A stretch of 64,000 bases of DNA from Trichobilharzia regenti (Eukaryota; Platyhelminthes; Trematoda; Strigeidida; Schistosomatidae): contig OX235267.1 in the NCBI GenBank assembly GCA_944472135.2, positions 38,905,312-38,969,311 of the forward strand, given 5' to 3'. How positions within the stretch are numbered: the stretch's first letter is position 1; each line of letters opens with the position of its first letter. A program made the position numbers and the translations under genes. Positions 1 to 10,731 of this stretch are shown here, piece after piece. The notes beneath the pieces are model-generated. The model was not told the origin of the DNA. It saw only the letters and a program-made list of their open reading frames with translations, and searched no databases.

Positions 1-676
1 ACAACTCAAAGAAACCAAAAAGACGATTATTTGTCCACAGGTCTATCCGAATGTTTTCAACAATAATAACATCAAAAGCTTAAAATCACCTCAACAGTCC
101 CGTTAGGCACCTTTACAGACAAAGTAAGTTTCTAAGCATAAAACGAGTACTGTAGAATAAACTTGACCGATTGAAATTCAGCCGTGAAAAGTACCTTAGA
201 ATCAAATAGAATACTCCCAGAAGGGTAGGATTGAAACTCAACTAGCGCAGGAATCACACACTAACAATTCTTGAAGATAGCAAAATTTTTCGGAACGACC
301 TTAATTCATTCAAACGAAATCACATTGTAAAACAATATTATGTCAATATCATCACACAACCACAAGGCAAAAGCATTAAAATTAGAGATTAAACAGTGAC
401 GAAGATATATGATAAGGATCAAGCCGATGTGTCAAATTTAAATGTCAGAATAATGATATGAAATCTAAGATAAAAATGGATAGTAATTACAAAGTTAGTC
501 GAAACGTTTATATAAGTACAAACATTTTGATTAGGTAGTTCAAGAGGGACTTCCCGAAGAGCCTTCTGTTACATAATCAATAGAATTCTGAATTATTCTC
601 TAGCCACCATTTATCCTGCAGCCAAGTTAGTTCACGTTAATCAAGCAGCATACTCTTTGGTGCAATCAAGGGATGG
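1..676. other. No recognisable gene (AT-rich)
   Basis: I see no coding domain, RNA gene or clear repeat end here. The last part may be upstream sequence of the PLE fragment that follows. Confidence 0.4.
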
Positions 677-943
677 TAGATACACAGGCTTACATGTATC
701 TGTGGTAACAGTTATATTGGGAGAACAGAAAGAAGGGCAAATTCTTAACTGTCTGAAAATATACCAAAAAGTCAACGTCTCAAGGGAATTAATGCTTTGG
801 ACAGTGTTAATGGTAAACGTCCTGTTGAGAAGGGTTATCAAGTAGACACCCAGAAATCCTTCAAGACTATCTATAGACAAAATAACTCAACTCCTTTCAA
901 ATTTGCTGAAGCAGTCTCCACTATCAAAAAGAAGCAGTTATAA
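677..943 (+). pseudogene. Penelope-like element, GIY-YIG endonuclease end (decayed)
   Basis: One frame reads a GIY-YIG nuclease C-terminus typical of Penelope-like retroelements: a CxCG pair followed by NSYIGRTERR, later a SFKTIYRQ segment and a KFAEA segment, ending at a stop at 941-943. An in-frame TAA at 746-748, just after the YIG motif, breaks it. The family uses this nuclease to nick DNA for target-primed insertion. The reverse transcriptase half is absent, so this is a 5'-truncated copy. The 49.6-kb minus-strand fragment has a closely related C-terminus. Confidence 0.8.
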
Positions 944-1475
944 GTCTTTTCTTGCTCTGGTAACTCAGTGTCTAACAGCTTCCTATCATTTCATTGCATA
1001 ACCTTTTGCTCTAACCCCGCCTCCCCACTATTTTCGCCTTAACATAATTTGGTTTGTTCCTTTATTTATTTCTATGGCTTGACTCAAACTCACCACATTG
1101 TAAGCTTGTCATCGCTTCTCTTGATGGTGGAACTCAATGTATTTTCGTATCTTTTATAAACTTCGACCTATTTGCATAAGTTATATAACGGGAACTTCTG
1201 AGCATTGTTTATTAATTATGTCTCTGTGTTAACAAAAAATCATGTAACCTATTGCAAGTATTTTAAAATTCCCCGCTACACATGCCTCATTAAATTTTTG
1301 GGTTGTACGCAGCTGAAGAGCCGAGCCGATGAAATAAGTGATTGCCTCATCTTTTTCTTCACAAAGACACTTGCTTTTGTTTAAGTGTAAGAAAATCCCC
1401 TTTTCCTTATTAACTTTTTTAGAGGTTATTATTCCTTTGACGTTTTTTGATAGTTGCACAAATTTTCTCAGGTTT
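944..1475 (+). other. Probable PLE 3' untranslated region
   Basis: Non-coding sequence after the PLE stop codon. Near its end (1309-1343) lies a CTGAAGAG...GATGAAAT motif that resembles the hammerhead-like motif found beside other PLE 3' ends in this window (22.34, 43.45, 43.89 and 49.39 kb). The assignment rests on that shared motif and on position. Confidence 0.4.
1309..1343 (+). ncRNA. Hammerhead-like motif of a PLE 3' end (degenerate)
   Basis: The sequence follows the pattern gcagCTGAnGAG - short arm - GAAAT shared by several PLE 3' ends here. PLEs are known to carry hammerhead ribozymes in their terminal repeats. Here the CTGATGA box reads CTGAAGA and no cleavage-site helix is evident, so activity is doubtful. 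Confidence 0.3.
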
Positions 1476-1697
1476 TTTATTCCTTTACGTCCCCGGTGGA
1501 AAATAGGGCGCCAAGTTAGAAGCTTGAAAATTTCGGTAGCAATGGTGATTATTTTTACAGGATTAGGTTGCTAGCCTCATACCCAACCTTCCGTTTTACT
1601 ACTGGCTTAGAGAGGTAAAGGAGTGAGTCAGTAGGGGATCGAGCCATGGACCCCCTGCGTGGTCGGTGAACACTCTACCACTGTGCCACTGACTCTC
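1476..1697 (-). repeat. tRNA-headed SINE, family A
   Basis: Minus-strand copy. The tRNA-like head lies at the right end (a gtggcacagtgg-type A box and a GATCGAGCC-type B box region). The tail at the left end reads, in sense, 'ccctatgttccactggg...taaaggaata', the same ending as the RTE LINE. Diverged relative to the 2.0-kb and 12.2-kb copies. Confidence 0.75.
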
Positions 1698-2034
1698 TTC
1701 CTCAGTTTTAACTGACGTAGAATTTAGTAGCGTTACATTTTTATGTACACATTTTATACATAGATGCTTTTGGACTGTAATGCACTGGTCTGTAAAAGTC
1801 GACATTATTTTTGAAAAATACACAAGTGTTGTCAAGAACGAATATCTGCCCTATCAGTTTACCGGTAGACGATCTGCCCACCTTGATAATAACAGGGGAC
1901 AAGGAATCAGTGTTCATTTCTGGAGAGGGAATCTGGGAAATAGCTACTGTATCCAAGGACGGTAGCAAGCGTGAAAATTACCCACACCTACCATGGGGAG
2001 CTGTTGATCAAAAATACAAATACGGAACTCAGAT
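1698..2034. other. No recognisable feature
   Basis: Spacer between two SINE copies. Short open frames overlap on both strands, but none shows a domain or composition that suggests a gene. Confidence 0.35.
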
Positions 2035-2274
2035 CTTTTCTTTTTCCCTTCACGTTCCCAGTGGAACATAGGGCTTCAAGCTAGAGGCTTGAAGTTTCTG
2101 CAGCAGTGGTGTTTATTTTTACAGGATGGGATTGCTAGTCCCATGCCCAACCTTTCCTCTTCACCAGCTTTACTTCTAGCTCAGTGAGGTAAAGTAGTGC
2201 GCCGGCCGGGGATCGAACCCCGGACCATGTACATGGTTGGCGATCGTCCTAACCGCTATGCCACCGACGCACAC
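2035..2274 (-). repeat. tRNA-headed SINE, family A, with target-site duplication
   Basis: Minus-strand copy with a well preserved tRNA-like head: in sense, gtgcgtcggtggcatagcgg, a B box GGGTTCGATCCCC (degenerate in places), and a 3' acceptor-like strand complementary to the start. The body ends in an RTE-like tail and an A-rich run. It is flanked by an 11-bp duplication with one mismatch, GGAACTCAGAT (2024-2034) and GGGACTCAGAT (2275-2285), showing a retroposed insertion. Confidence 0.85.
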
Positions 2275-2352
2275 GGGACTCAGATAAGTCTCCGTAATTC
2301 TATTAAGTACAATATTAGTCTTTTAATAAGAACCAACTTGAAGGGGCAGGTC

Positions 2353-2948
2353 TGATGTCATCAGCCGAAGTAGCTCTAGCTACAAAAGCATGTATCAAAG
2401 TTTCTGCGGTTAAAAAGCTCGTAGTTGAACCTAGTTTGTGTCACAGAATTCTGTTGTTTGTTTGTGGTTTTGGTTACGATCAGAACTTTTGTTGAGCTAG
2501 GTGCAATGACTGCGCAGCCTTTTAGCCGTATTTGTGTATACAAGTGCTGATGGAGATGGGTGATCTTGTCTCACCCATTATCTGTTTACATGTTTCTGGA
2601 TGCTGTTAACTAGATGTTGGGAGATAACAGCAAATTTTTGCTTTGAACAAATATAAGTGCTCAAGGCAGGTCTCTTTTTACCTTCGAATTCTTGCATGGA
2701 ATAATGAAATAGGACTTGGGTTCTGTTTTTTGTTGGTTTTCGGATCCAAATTAGTGGTTACGAGGGACAGACAATGCCATTCGTAAGCCGGTGTCATAGG
2801 TATAATTATGGGATCATCACCAAAAAAGATGGCAGTGAAAACATTCCCGAGACATGTTTTCGTTAGTCGGAAGCAAAAGTCAAAACTTACAAAACGACCA
2901 GATACCATCATAGTTCTGAACCAAACAGTGTCATCTGACTATCCACGG
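2353..2948 (+). pseudogene. 18S (small-subunit) rRNA pseudogene fragment
   Basis: The strand matches the central domain of eukaryotic 18S rRNA. Landmarks in order: a decayed 'gccgcggtaattccagctcc' box near 2362; GTTAAAAAGCTCGTAGTTG at 2409-2427; a variable V4-like stretch; CTTTGAACAAAT near 2641 followed by GTGCTCAAGGCAGG; CTTGCATGGAATAATG; TTGTTGGTTTTCGGATCC; GAGGGACAGAC; and CAGATACCATCATAGTTCTG near 2900. Universally conserved positions are changed and several boxes are deleted, so it cannot be a working gene. Only about a third of the gene is present and no 5.8S or 28S sequence accompanies it. It is probably a retroposed or transposed rDNA piece. Confidence 0.9.
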
Positions 2949-3499
2949 AGGTCTTATAATTAATTGTCTTCTAAATATCTAAATAGGACTTTTCACCACA
3001 TATATATATTGAGTTGATTGCTCCTTCTGGGAGAATTTATTGTGAGTGAGTCCCCGATTCCCTGTCTTACTTAAACCACTTAAAGTTAAGATGTGAGACT
3101 CGAACCCCACACCCATCATTTAAGACACCAGAGCTTTATCCAATTGGTAACGTGGGCATCGAGATTCACCGCTTGTACAACATGCTAACGGAAATTGATT
3201 ATTTCGGCTCTTGTCACCCATATGGCCTACTGGATAAACCTGCCATTTAAAATACAAGGATACAAGGTTTTGCTTTAAGTGGGAACACCTTCACTCACTG
3301 GGGACCCAAAAACACGCACTGACTTAGGAGTCGCAAACAGGATGAAATGTGCATTTCAGATCCCATTAATAGTCATCATTCACCGAATAAATGACAAATC
3401 ATTGTATGTCATTTCCGAACATCCCGTAATTCACTAAGTTTCTTCAGTATAGCTGAACAGATTGTTTCAACATGATACTCAGGTATTTGTTGTGTATTT
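2949..3499. repeat. Degenerate Smalpha-type SINE pieces (inverted pair)
   Basis: At 3085-3180 the minus strand has a tRNA-like segment with a GGTTCGAGTCTC B box. At 3262-3395 the plus strand has remains of the Smalpha hammerhead domain (an 'aacaggatgaaatgtgcat' core followed by a decayed helix I). The order, antisense then sense, is the same as at 10.2 and 44.2 kb. The remaining bases show nothing further. Confidence 0.5.
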
Positions 3500-3704
3500 G
3501 TGCGTCAGTGGCACAGTGGTTAGGACTCTCGCCAACCATGCACATGGTCCGAGGTTTGATCCCCAGCCGACGCACACCCGATATCTATGGTCGGCCTGCT
3601 AAATTTGGGCTACCGATACCCATGCTGAACATTCCATACTTGTACAAAAAATACAGTGTGGAATCAAGCTGTAATCAAAAATAAAAATAAAAAAATAAAA
3701 TAAA
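3500..3704 (+). repeat. tRNA-headed SINE, family B (A-rich tail)
   Basis: Starts gtgcgtcagtggcacagtgg, has an A box, a TTTGATCCCC-type B box, and an acceptor-like segment gacgcac that pairs with the start. The head matches family A, but the body differs (gatatctatggtcgg ... ccatacttgtac ... ggaatcaagctgtaatc) and ends in an (AAAATAAA)n tail. Other copies are at 21.9 kb (minus) and 31.3 kb (plus). Confidence 0.8.
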
Positions 3705-4435
3705 ACGATGTACTATGGATTGGTTAAGCTGAGTGGTTGTGTACCACTCATATCAACCAGTAGTACCGCTTGCTAGCCAGCCAGACCAAAGTGATCTCAA
3801 CACTGGATGGCTGTTTCGCTTGTTTAGGATCTATCTCATCAGCTCAGTGCACCTGGCTTGAATTAATTCAGACAGCCGAATCAGTAGAAACCATCTGACT
3901 TCTGCCAAGCCTCATGAGTGAATTGGTAATTAATTATTTTGCACACTTACACTAATCTTATCTCATACAGTGATAGCGAAGAATCACTTTTCAACGAATT
4001 TATTGATTCTTAAGCCTCCTCCTTTAAAGTTGTCTATAAGACGAAAAATAATCTGCTCATGTCATCAACTGTATCGCTAAAGATCTAATCATCGAGATAG
4101 AACAGGCGGACCTCTACGCACAGAATAAGCTTATTGAATCACACCTTTCATGGTCTTAGTCCGTCTATGGTAAACTATGATAATCCCCAATCATTTCATT
4201 TTGTTTATTCAGTCCGTGTGTCCTTCCCTTACGATGTCAATCGTTATTATTAATTTCAAGCTAAACAATTTCCGGTATTACCTCACTTATCACCTTTATT
4301 TATTTATTTAATTCAAGACAGCTATTTTCAATGATTTCTTATTATAACCGTCAGCATGTTGTGAAATGTTTTAACCTCCTATGATTTACGCATTTTATAA
4401 GCTGTTTTATAAGGTATTTAACGGATTCTATTTGT
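3705..4435. other. No recognisable gene
   Basis: AT-rich spacer. A tattattta-type low-complexity stretch occurs near 4290-4320. No coding or RNA gene seen. Confidence 0.35.
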
Positions 4436-4439
4436 TTCA

Positions 4440-4920
4440 GGTTAGACCATGGATTGATATCAGTTAGGGTACCATTGAAAACCAAAAAAGAGCTGTGAAT
4501 AGACAGTTGTTTCGTCCTTCCCCTTTGAGACTCACTGGCAGAATGCACCCACCGGGTCTCGAGCCTAGGGTCTCCCTGTTACAAGGCAAGCTGGTAGACT
4601 ATTCAGCTACAGGTACCCAATTCAGTTTCCTGAAGTTCTAGTGAGACGTCGTGACCAATAGGTTCCATATAGTCGAAGGTGAAGAAGGAGTTAGTTGTTG
4701 CGCTAAAATCACGAATTGGTAGAAGCTAGAAGTATTGTGTTGGTCAATGAATGGTGTCCCAGTGGCTGAATGGTATACGAGCTTGCCTTGTAACCAGAAG
4801 GTCTAGGTTAGAACCCTATAGGTGGGCGCATACTAATGAAAAGTCCCTAACTAGGCTGACGAAACAACTGGCTGTCCAGTACTCTATGTGTGCATTTTCA
4901 ATGGTTCTCTAACCGATATC
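4440..4920. repeat. Hammerhead-foldback element (inverted pair)
   Basis: Left half (4440-4620) is an antisense unit and right half (4630-4920) a sense unit of the same tRNA-headed repeat. Sense order: a spacer, a tRNA-like head with 'gtggctgaatgg' and a GGTTCGAACCC-type B box, a hammerhead-like domain (gatgaagagtcc ... ggacgaaac), then 'ccaatggttctctaac' and 'tcatgatgaaatcctcc'. The heads face each other in the middle, so a transcript could fold into a long hairpin. Both halves have mutations. Confidence 0.65.
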
Positions 4921-5146
4921 AGCGCATGATGAATTCCTCCAAATATTGAAGGGTTTGAGTTTCATATTTTTCCATCAAAAATAGTCTCCACAAGACTGAA
5001 GACAAGTATTCTCTATGCGTTCTGTGAGATGTGAAACTTTGGAATAAATCCGTTAGATCAAAAGAAAATGAAACTCGACTGCAGTCAAGACAAAATTTAT
5101 TTTTCAGTGAGGCCATTAACCAGACAATAATTTCATGAGTAAACAA

Positions 5147-5440
5147 TTATAGTGGTGAAGAATTCCTCCCTCCTCCAAATTATTAACCTACAGCATTCAT
5201 CACTCATCACTGGATGCTGACCTTCACTGTTTAAGTTGATGTGTTAAGCTGAAGGTTCCCGGTCAAGTACTGACGCTGTACTGATACGTTAGCGCATGAT
5301 CAATAACTTGACAAGCAGTCCTCATAGTAATACGATTTTCCAAAATATATATCGTGTTTCGACGATCAGTTTGATGTTCCGATTAATTCTCATTCTCACC
5401 AGAAAAAATACCCCAGAAATCGGATAATAAGAACTTAGGG
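5147..5440 (+). repeat. Solo LTR of the Gypsy-1 family (diverged)
   Basis: Aligned by eye with the 3' LTR of the Gypsy element at 53.1 kb: both have 'attattnacc-acagca', 'ggatgctgacc', 'actgtttaag', 'ggtcaag', 'aaaatatat' and 'cgacgatca' in the same order. No internal coding region lies beside it, so it reads as a solo LTR left by recombination. Confidence 0.7.
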
Positions 5441-5715
5441 TTATATACAGCGTATCTCGATAATGGTCAACATCCTTCATTTCCTAAACAACAAAGAGAT
5501 GAGAAAATTCCAGAACAAATTTCCCTAATCAATCAGAATACAGTGAATAACAAAACCAGGTTACATAACAGAAGGAAAAATTAATAATAGAAAATAAACA
5601 AGGTGTTTTTGTAAAGATCTAGTCAAGTAATGCTGATTTCTTTAAGAAAGTCAACTACTTATGATAGCCAAGGTATAGACGAAAGATTGCTTACGTTTTA
5701 ACTATGTCCAAATGT
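5441..5715. other. No recognisable feature
   Basis: AT-rich spacer with no domain or repeat end that I can name. Confidence 0.3.
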
Positions 5716-5719
5716 ATTT

Positions 5720-6295
5720 GTCATAATCTATTTGAAAGGTCTGATCGAATCTTCTATACAAATAGTTGGAGGATATCATCATGGGCTGACATCAGTTAGA
5801 GAAACCCTGGAAAACCAACTGGGAGCACTGGGTAGCCAGCCGTTTCATCCTAGTTCAGGACAGCTCATCAGCACGCAACCGCCGCCACTGTTTGAACCCA
5901 GGACCTTATGGTTACAAAGTCAGCTTGCAGATCATTAGGACACTGTGACACAATCCAATGGTTAGTCCATCAATTCTAACTTCTGCCAATTCACGACATA
6001 GCGCGACCTCTTCTCAATGTCTTCTTCGATGAGTTACAGCCTTATCTTCAACCTGCTATACCCTGCTAATCACGGCTCCCATTAGAAGCCCAGGTTAACT
6101 GCCTGAATAAGGAGAGCCACTGATGAGAATCAGGTTAATTTCCAAGTATTGGATTTTGTAGAGATTTTTGTTTGATTAGTCGGAAGATTTCGTTATGATT
6201 CATTTCATTATAGTTCTGTAACTGATGTCAGCTCATGATGATATCCTCCAACTAATCAAACAAAAATCCCTACAGAAACCAAATCTTGTATAAAA
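5720..6295. repeat. Hammerhead-foldback element (antisense body, inverted ends)
   Basis: 5755-6110 is an antisense unit: tail, hammerhead-like domain (5840-5885), tRNA-like head, spacer. At 6150-6290 an inverted pair of the unit's terminal sequence follows: 'gtattgg...tttgtttgatta' then 'taatcaaacaaaaatccctac'. The terminal sequence AGTATTGG(T/A)TTT marks the end of the unit at several other loci. Confidence 0.6.
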
Positions 6296-6299
6296 CTTT

Positions 6300-7240
6300 G
6301 AAAGATATTACAAATGATGGTGAACACCTCAAGTTCATAAAGTATTCTGCTATCAAACTAGGGATATACTACATTTTTCCTTTGTCTAACAAAGCAGGGT
6401 ATTGTTCATGGGCGCATCTTGCATGAACTCATGATGCTGCATTATGCATTGGCTGTACCCTGTGTTCGCTTGTGACTTCGGTTTTCAGGTGCACAGTCAA
6501 CTACACTCAATTGCAGTGTACTAGTTAGCAGCTATCAAACAGCTGGTTAGCAGTTGACGAGAACATAAGAAAGCGAAATTCTGCTTATGAATTTCACAGT
6601 GTACTTTTCAGTATTTGACACTGGTTTTCAACTTTAAATAAACTTCGTCTACACTAACAGGTAAATCGTTCTCGGGAAAAAGGATAATTCTTCCAGAAAA
6701 GTAATACAAAAGTTTTTTTTTAAACACAGACAGTTTAATAAACATGCAAGTAATTGGTCTAAATTTGATTTTACCGACATAAATCAACTCGTCTACAGAA
6801 GATTGCGTGACATAATCTCTTTTAAAACAAGCTGATTCAAATATTTTAGGGTTGGTTGTTTAAATTTCAATTACTTAGATATTTAAAGCTGATTTCCTGA
6901 GATAAAACACTTCTGAGAACTGAATATCCACAATTAAATTATGTTAAATTCATTGTTGTATTCACTGCTGTAATTTTATAGTTTTGGTTTTACTGAACCG
7001 AATCTGTCCAGATATATATGGACACAACGAAAGGTTCCCTTTATGCTTAGACTTTTTGACGCAGTAGATTCTAGTTTTTCAGGTTTTACTCTAATCAATA
7101 TCAGTCATTTGTATGTAAATATATCTAGCTAACATGTGAGGACTACAATGACTTTTATCAACAGCTGAATTGGCTCCCTATTGAAGATAACCTGATGAGA
7201 GATAAGGGATAAATAACAGAAAACTTGGGTAACATACTGA
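6300..7240. other. No recognisable gene
   Basis: AT-rich sequence without a supported feature on either strand. Confidence 0.35.
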
Positions 7241-7243
7241 TTA

Positions 7244-7384
7244 AAGAGTTAAATAATTTCCCTTAATTATTGACCTACAGCACTCATGATAGGGTGCCAA
7301 CCTTCACTGTTTAAGTTGACTCGTTTAGATGATGGATAGCGGCCAAGCATCTACACTATTTGACTTGTTACACCATCTTGTTAC
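7244..7384 (+). repeat. Partial Gypsy-1 LTR
   Basis: The first roughly 140 bases of the same LTR seen at 5.15 and 53.12 kb ('aataatttccc', 'attattgacctacagca', 'cactgtttaagttgact'). It is cut off where an RTE copy begins. Confidence 0.65.
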
Positions 7385-8170
7385 AGCAGCAACAACCAGT
7401 ATCAATGACAATCGATCAATCAGAGAGAGACTTGACAGAAGTTACTCCCTTCATTTATCCAGCTAGGAAGCACGGTTTCAACCACAGGCAGACAGCATGT
7501 ATGAATATGTCAAAGCCAGCCGGATAGCCAGTCAGAATCGAAAAGGCAAGATACGCCTTCATCAAAATGAAACCATTTAGAAAGTATTGTGCATTCACTT
7601 ATCCAGCATGAAGAACAACATTCGAATTCTAGTCAACACTTGTGTGAAGTCAGTCAGCCAGTTGTTCTATACGAATCAGAAACTTGCACTGTGCGTGTGT
7701 CACGAAAAGTATTTCTAACAAGTTAGAGACCTTTATCATTAACTCCTCCCTTCACTGACTCCATACCGAAGATCAAATGGCCAGGTGACCAGAAAAAATT
7801 AGTAACAACAAAGTCTGACGATGAACAAAGCAACAAAGAGCCGATTACTCAACAAATATGTAGGAGAAAGTGGCGATGTATGGACAGGGCATACACCACT
7901 GAGAAGGCCGACAAACGACATTGCTGTCAGTGCAGACCATCGTTCGAGTGAAATCCTAAAGAAGAACGACGAGTGAGTTGTAGACATGGAGGAAAGAGTT
8001 TGAGGAGGAGGAGGAGGAGGAGTAGGCGATGAGAGATTATGCTCTATCGTGGGGCCAGATGAAGAGGACATTAGAGAATAGAAGTAAGTGGAGATGTGTT
8101 GTTGAAGCCTTATGTTCCCCTTGAAACACAAGGGAATAAGGATAAAAATATAATAATGCATGTGACTTTT
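7385..8170 (+). pseudogene. RTE-like LINE, 3' end (decayed)
   Basis: Translated pieces match the C-terminal part of the RTE-type reverse transcriptase that recurs in this window: an EVTPFIY segment, an AFIKMK segment, SIRIRNL, and a 'NKLETFI' segment, in shifting frames with stops. The 3' untranslated end reads 'gaagccttatgttcc' and stops in A-rich sequence. A (GGA)n run at 8004-8022 interrupts it. 5'-truncated, as is usual for LINE copies. Confidence 0.75.
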
Positions 8171-8349
8171 GTTCATTCGTATACGACGCCTAGCTAGTTT
8201 TAAGCAACAATTCTCACATTAAGATACTGATCCTAAAGTATATTTTGTATTTTGGACCATTACTTTGATGTTTTGATTTGCCTCTGATCCTTGAAGAACA
8301 AATACTATTGGATTCATGGGTATGTAAACTAGCATTGGTGCACATCATT

Positions 8350-9545
8350 ATTATTTATTATTGTATCCTTTAGTTCCTAGAGGAACATAGGGCTTCAGCT
8401 GCGCACCTGCATTGACTTCGGTTTTCTGACATCTTTTTCACCCCGCTCCAGGTCTGTCCACATGCTTTCATCTCCTCCTCGCATGACCTCCTCCAAGTCA
8501 CCCTTGCACCGACGATCAACCCGCCGCTTCCCTTTCGGGTTCCACTCGAGCAATGGCTTGTCTAGTGATGTCACTTGATGGTTTCCTCAGAGTATGGCCA
8601 GCCAATCCATCTCCATTTCTTCCTGCCTATTTGTTTCACAATCGGTTCCTGATTAGTTCGCTCCCAGAGATCCCTGTTGCTGATCTTTTCTGGCCATCTG
8701 ATCTTGAGTGGTATTGAGCGGAGACAGTTGTTAATGAAGGTTTGAAGTTTGTTTGAGATGCTCTTTATGACTCACTGGCCAAGTCTCTGATCCGTGTAGT
8801 AGCACTGACTGACTTCACATTGGAGTTGAAAATCCGGATCTTATTTTTGATGCTGATTGCTGTTGACCTCCATACAGATTTGAGTGTAATGAAAGCTTGT
8901 CTTGCTTTTCAGATTCTGGCTTTGATGTCCTCGTCAGTTCCGCCTGTAGTTGAGACGATGCTTCCCAGGTAGGTGAAGGAGGTTGTTTCTCTCAGGTTCT
9001 TCCCATTTATGCTTATTGTGGTCTGTTGGTGTTGTTGATGTTGGCTAGGAATCTTCATCATCTCTGTTTTATCTATGTTCACGTGAAGTCCTATCTTTGA
9101 TGCTTCTTCTATCGCCAACTTGTTGCTTTTCACTTGCATATCTTCCAGTTTATGGGAAATCAGACATATATCATCGGTGAAGTCCAGATCCTCCAAGTCT
9201 CTTTATGTGTGAGTCCATTTTATGCCTGTTCCCTCGTTGGTTGCCGTTGTCTGCCGCATTATCCAATCAATTGCAATCAGGAAGATCATTGGTGATAGTA
9301 GACAGCCTTGCCTCACTCCCGTCCTCACTTCGAAGGCTTCCGTAAGTTTCCCGTTGTGGATTACTTGGCATGCAGCATTGTCGTATAACTGTTGGATGAG
9401 GTGTATAATTGTCGATGGGACAGCGTAGTAGCGAAGTAGTTTCCAAATGACCTCTCGATCGACGCTGTCGAAGGCCTTTTCAAAGTTGATGAAGTTGAGA
9501 TAGAGAGGTGACTGCCATTCCAAGCTTTGTTCATACTTCACGTAA
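8350..9545 (-). pseudogene. RTE-like LINE reverse transcriptase, 5'-truncated
   Basis: The best preserved RTE copy. On the minus strand one frame runs from about 9541 to 8909 with a single internal stop (9203-9205): INFEKAFDSVDREVIWKLL, then RTGVRQGCLLSP, then the catalytic box DLDFTDD (normally F-A-D-D), then SFTYLGSIVS. These are RT motifs of the RTE clade (schistosome SR2-like). Downstream the frame breaks, but the conserved 3' end is present: RRxNRRFP-type residues, then 'gaagccctatgttcctct' and an (AAT)n-type tail at 8350-8366. The endonuclease half is missing. Confidence 0.85.
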
Positions 9546-9559
9546 ATGTTATCCCCTTC

Positions 9560-9850
9560 ATCGCTTAATCAACCAGAAAGCAACCATCCTAAAAATATGC
9601 ATAGAGAAATAATGATGGATTGGACAATCACAGAGAAAACATTCAACGTCTCTGAGTGGAATACCAGTAGGAAACGGCGATTTAGGTTTCAGGCTGTGGT
9701 ATGGAGGATGATCGTGTGAAGAAAGAATGGAAGCTTATGAGTAGCAGTTAAGCCAGTTGAAATAAACGGTGGAGAACTCAATAAAATGAAGATGAACTTA
9801 TGAAGTCATAGGTTTCTCCTCGAACCCAGGGGAATAATAATAATAATAAC
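9560..9850 (+). pseudogene. RTE-like LINE, 3' tail copy
   Basis: Short plus-strand RTE 3' end: a W-I-x-x-S-Q-R-K remnant of the conserved 'WIGHTLRK' box, the 'EWNTSRKRRF' remnant, and a tail ending in (AAT)5 at 9833-9850. It abuts the minus-strand copy, so two RTE insertions meet back to back. Confidence 0.7.
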
Positions 9851-10140
9851 ACAGTAACCATGAAATATGGTTTCAGTAGGCGAAAGCTTACCACCAACGA
9901 ATAGGCTACATTAAATTGATTTCACTCGCACCAATACTCATGAAAATATTTTTATCTGAAGTTGTTTAATATATGCTGGAATAAACAGCCAATATAAACA
10001 TTCACATCTATTCTGATGACTACTGTGAGTTTAATTTTAACTTTAGATTGTTCCATCGACTGATTGGACTGAAGTGATCGGTCTCAGGTTGACATATCGG
10101 CTTCTAGTGCAGATGCTTCGACGATTTCTGGGAATGTAAT
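9851..10140. other. No recognisable feature
   Basis: Spacer between an RTE tail and an Smalpha-type pair. Confidence 0.3.
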
Positions 10141-10144
10141 TAGA

Positions 10145-10435
10145 AGTTTATTGATGGATGGTGACTAGCAGTGAAATTCAGACAGATTCTACGCTTCTTC
10201 CCATTTAGAACTCATCATCTGGATGTACCTTCATTGCTCAGTGAGTGATGACGTTTCTACCAAGGGTCGAACTCAGTGCTCACAATTTCAAACGCCAAAG
10301 CCTTATCCACTAAACTAATTGAGCCAAGAGATCACCCACTTAGGAATGCAGGTGCATCTAGTTGACGAATCTCAAGTAAGACAAATGGCGCATCTTGAAC
10401 TGCAATGCTAGTCAGCATCCACTAATTAACTACTG
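10145..10435. repeat. Smalpha-type SINE inverted pair with dead hammerheads
   Basis: 10155-10325 is antisense: in sense, a tRNA-like head with 'agtggataaggct' (A box) and a TTCGACCC-type B box, then a hammerhead domain. 10335-10435 is a second hammerhead domain in sense. The core boxes read ATGATGA and TTGACGA where an active hammerhead needs C at the first position. Confidence 0.65.
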
Positions 10436-10498
10436 TTACTTCACTAAAAACGCAATATTCATAATCTTTTCACTGCTTTATTATTATTTTTTAAAAAT

Positions 10499-10731
10499 TT
10501 TATTCCTTTACGTTCCCAGTGGAACACAGGGCTTCAAGTTAGAGCCTTGAATTTTTAGCACGGGTGCTTTTATGATTTATACCATGTGAGGTTGATAGCG
10601 TCTGCTCGAATCTTACCTCTTTGCCAGCCTCACTACCGGCCTGGTGAAGTCTAAGACTGCGTCGGCTGGGGATTGAACCCTGGAGCATATGAATGGTTGA
10701 GGAGCATCCTACCACTAAACCAAAGTCGCAC
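10499..10731 (-). repeat. tRNA-headed SINE, family A
   Basis: Antisense copy with an RTE-like tail at the left ('tattcctttacgttcccagt' reading on the plus strand) and the tRNA-like head at the right ending near 10731. The body has one extra diverged stretch. Confidence 0.75.

Noticed and set aside
3500..3580. A tRNA gene (cloverleaf-like start with A and B boxes)
   Set aside because: The same head recurs in a dozen diverged copies joined to SINE bodies with A-rich tails or target duplications. These are SINE heads, not tRNA genes.
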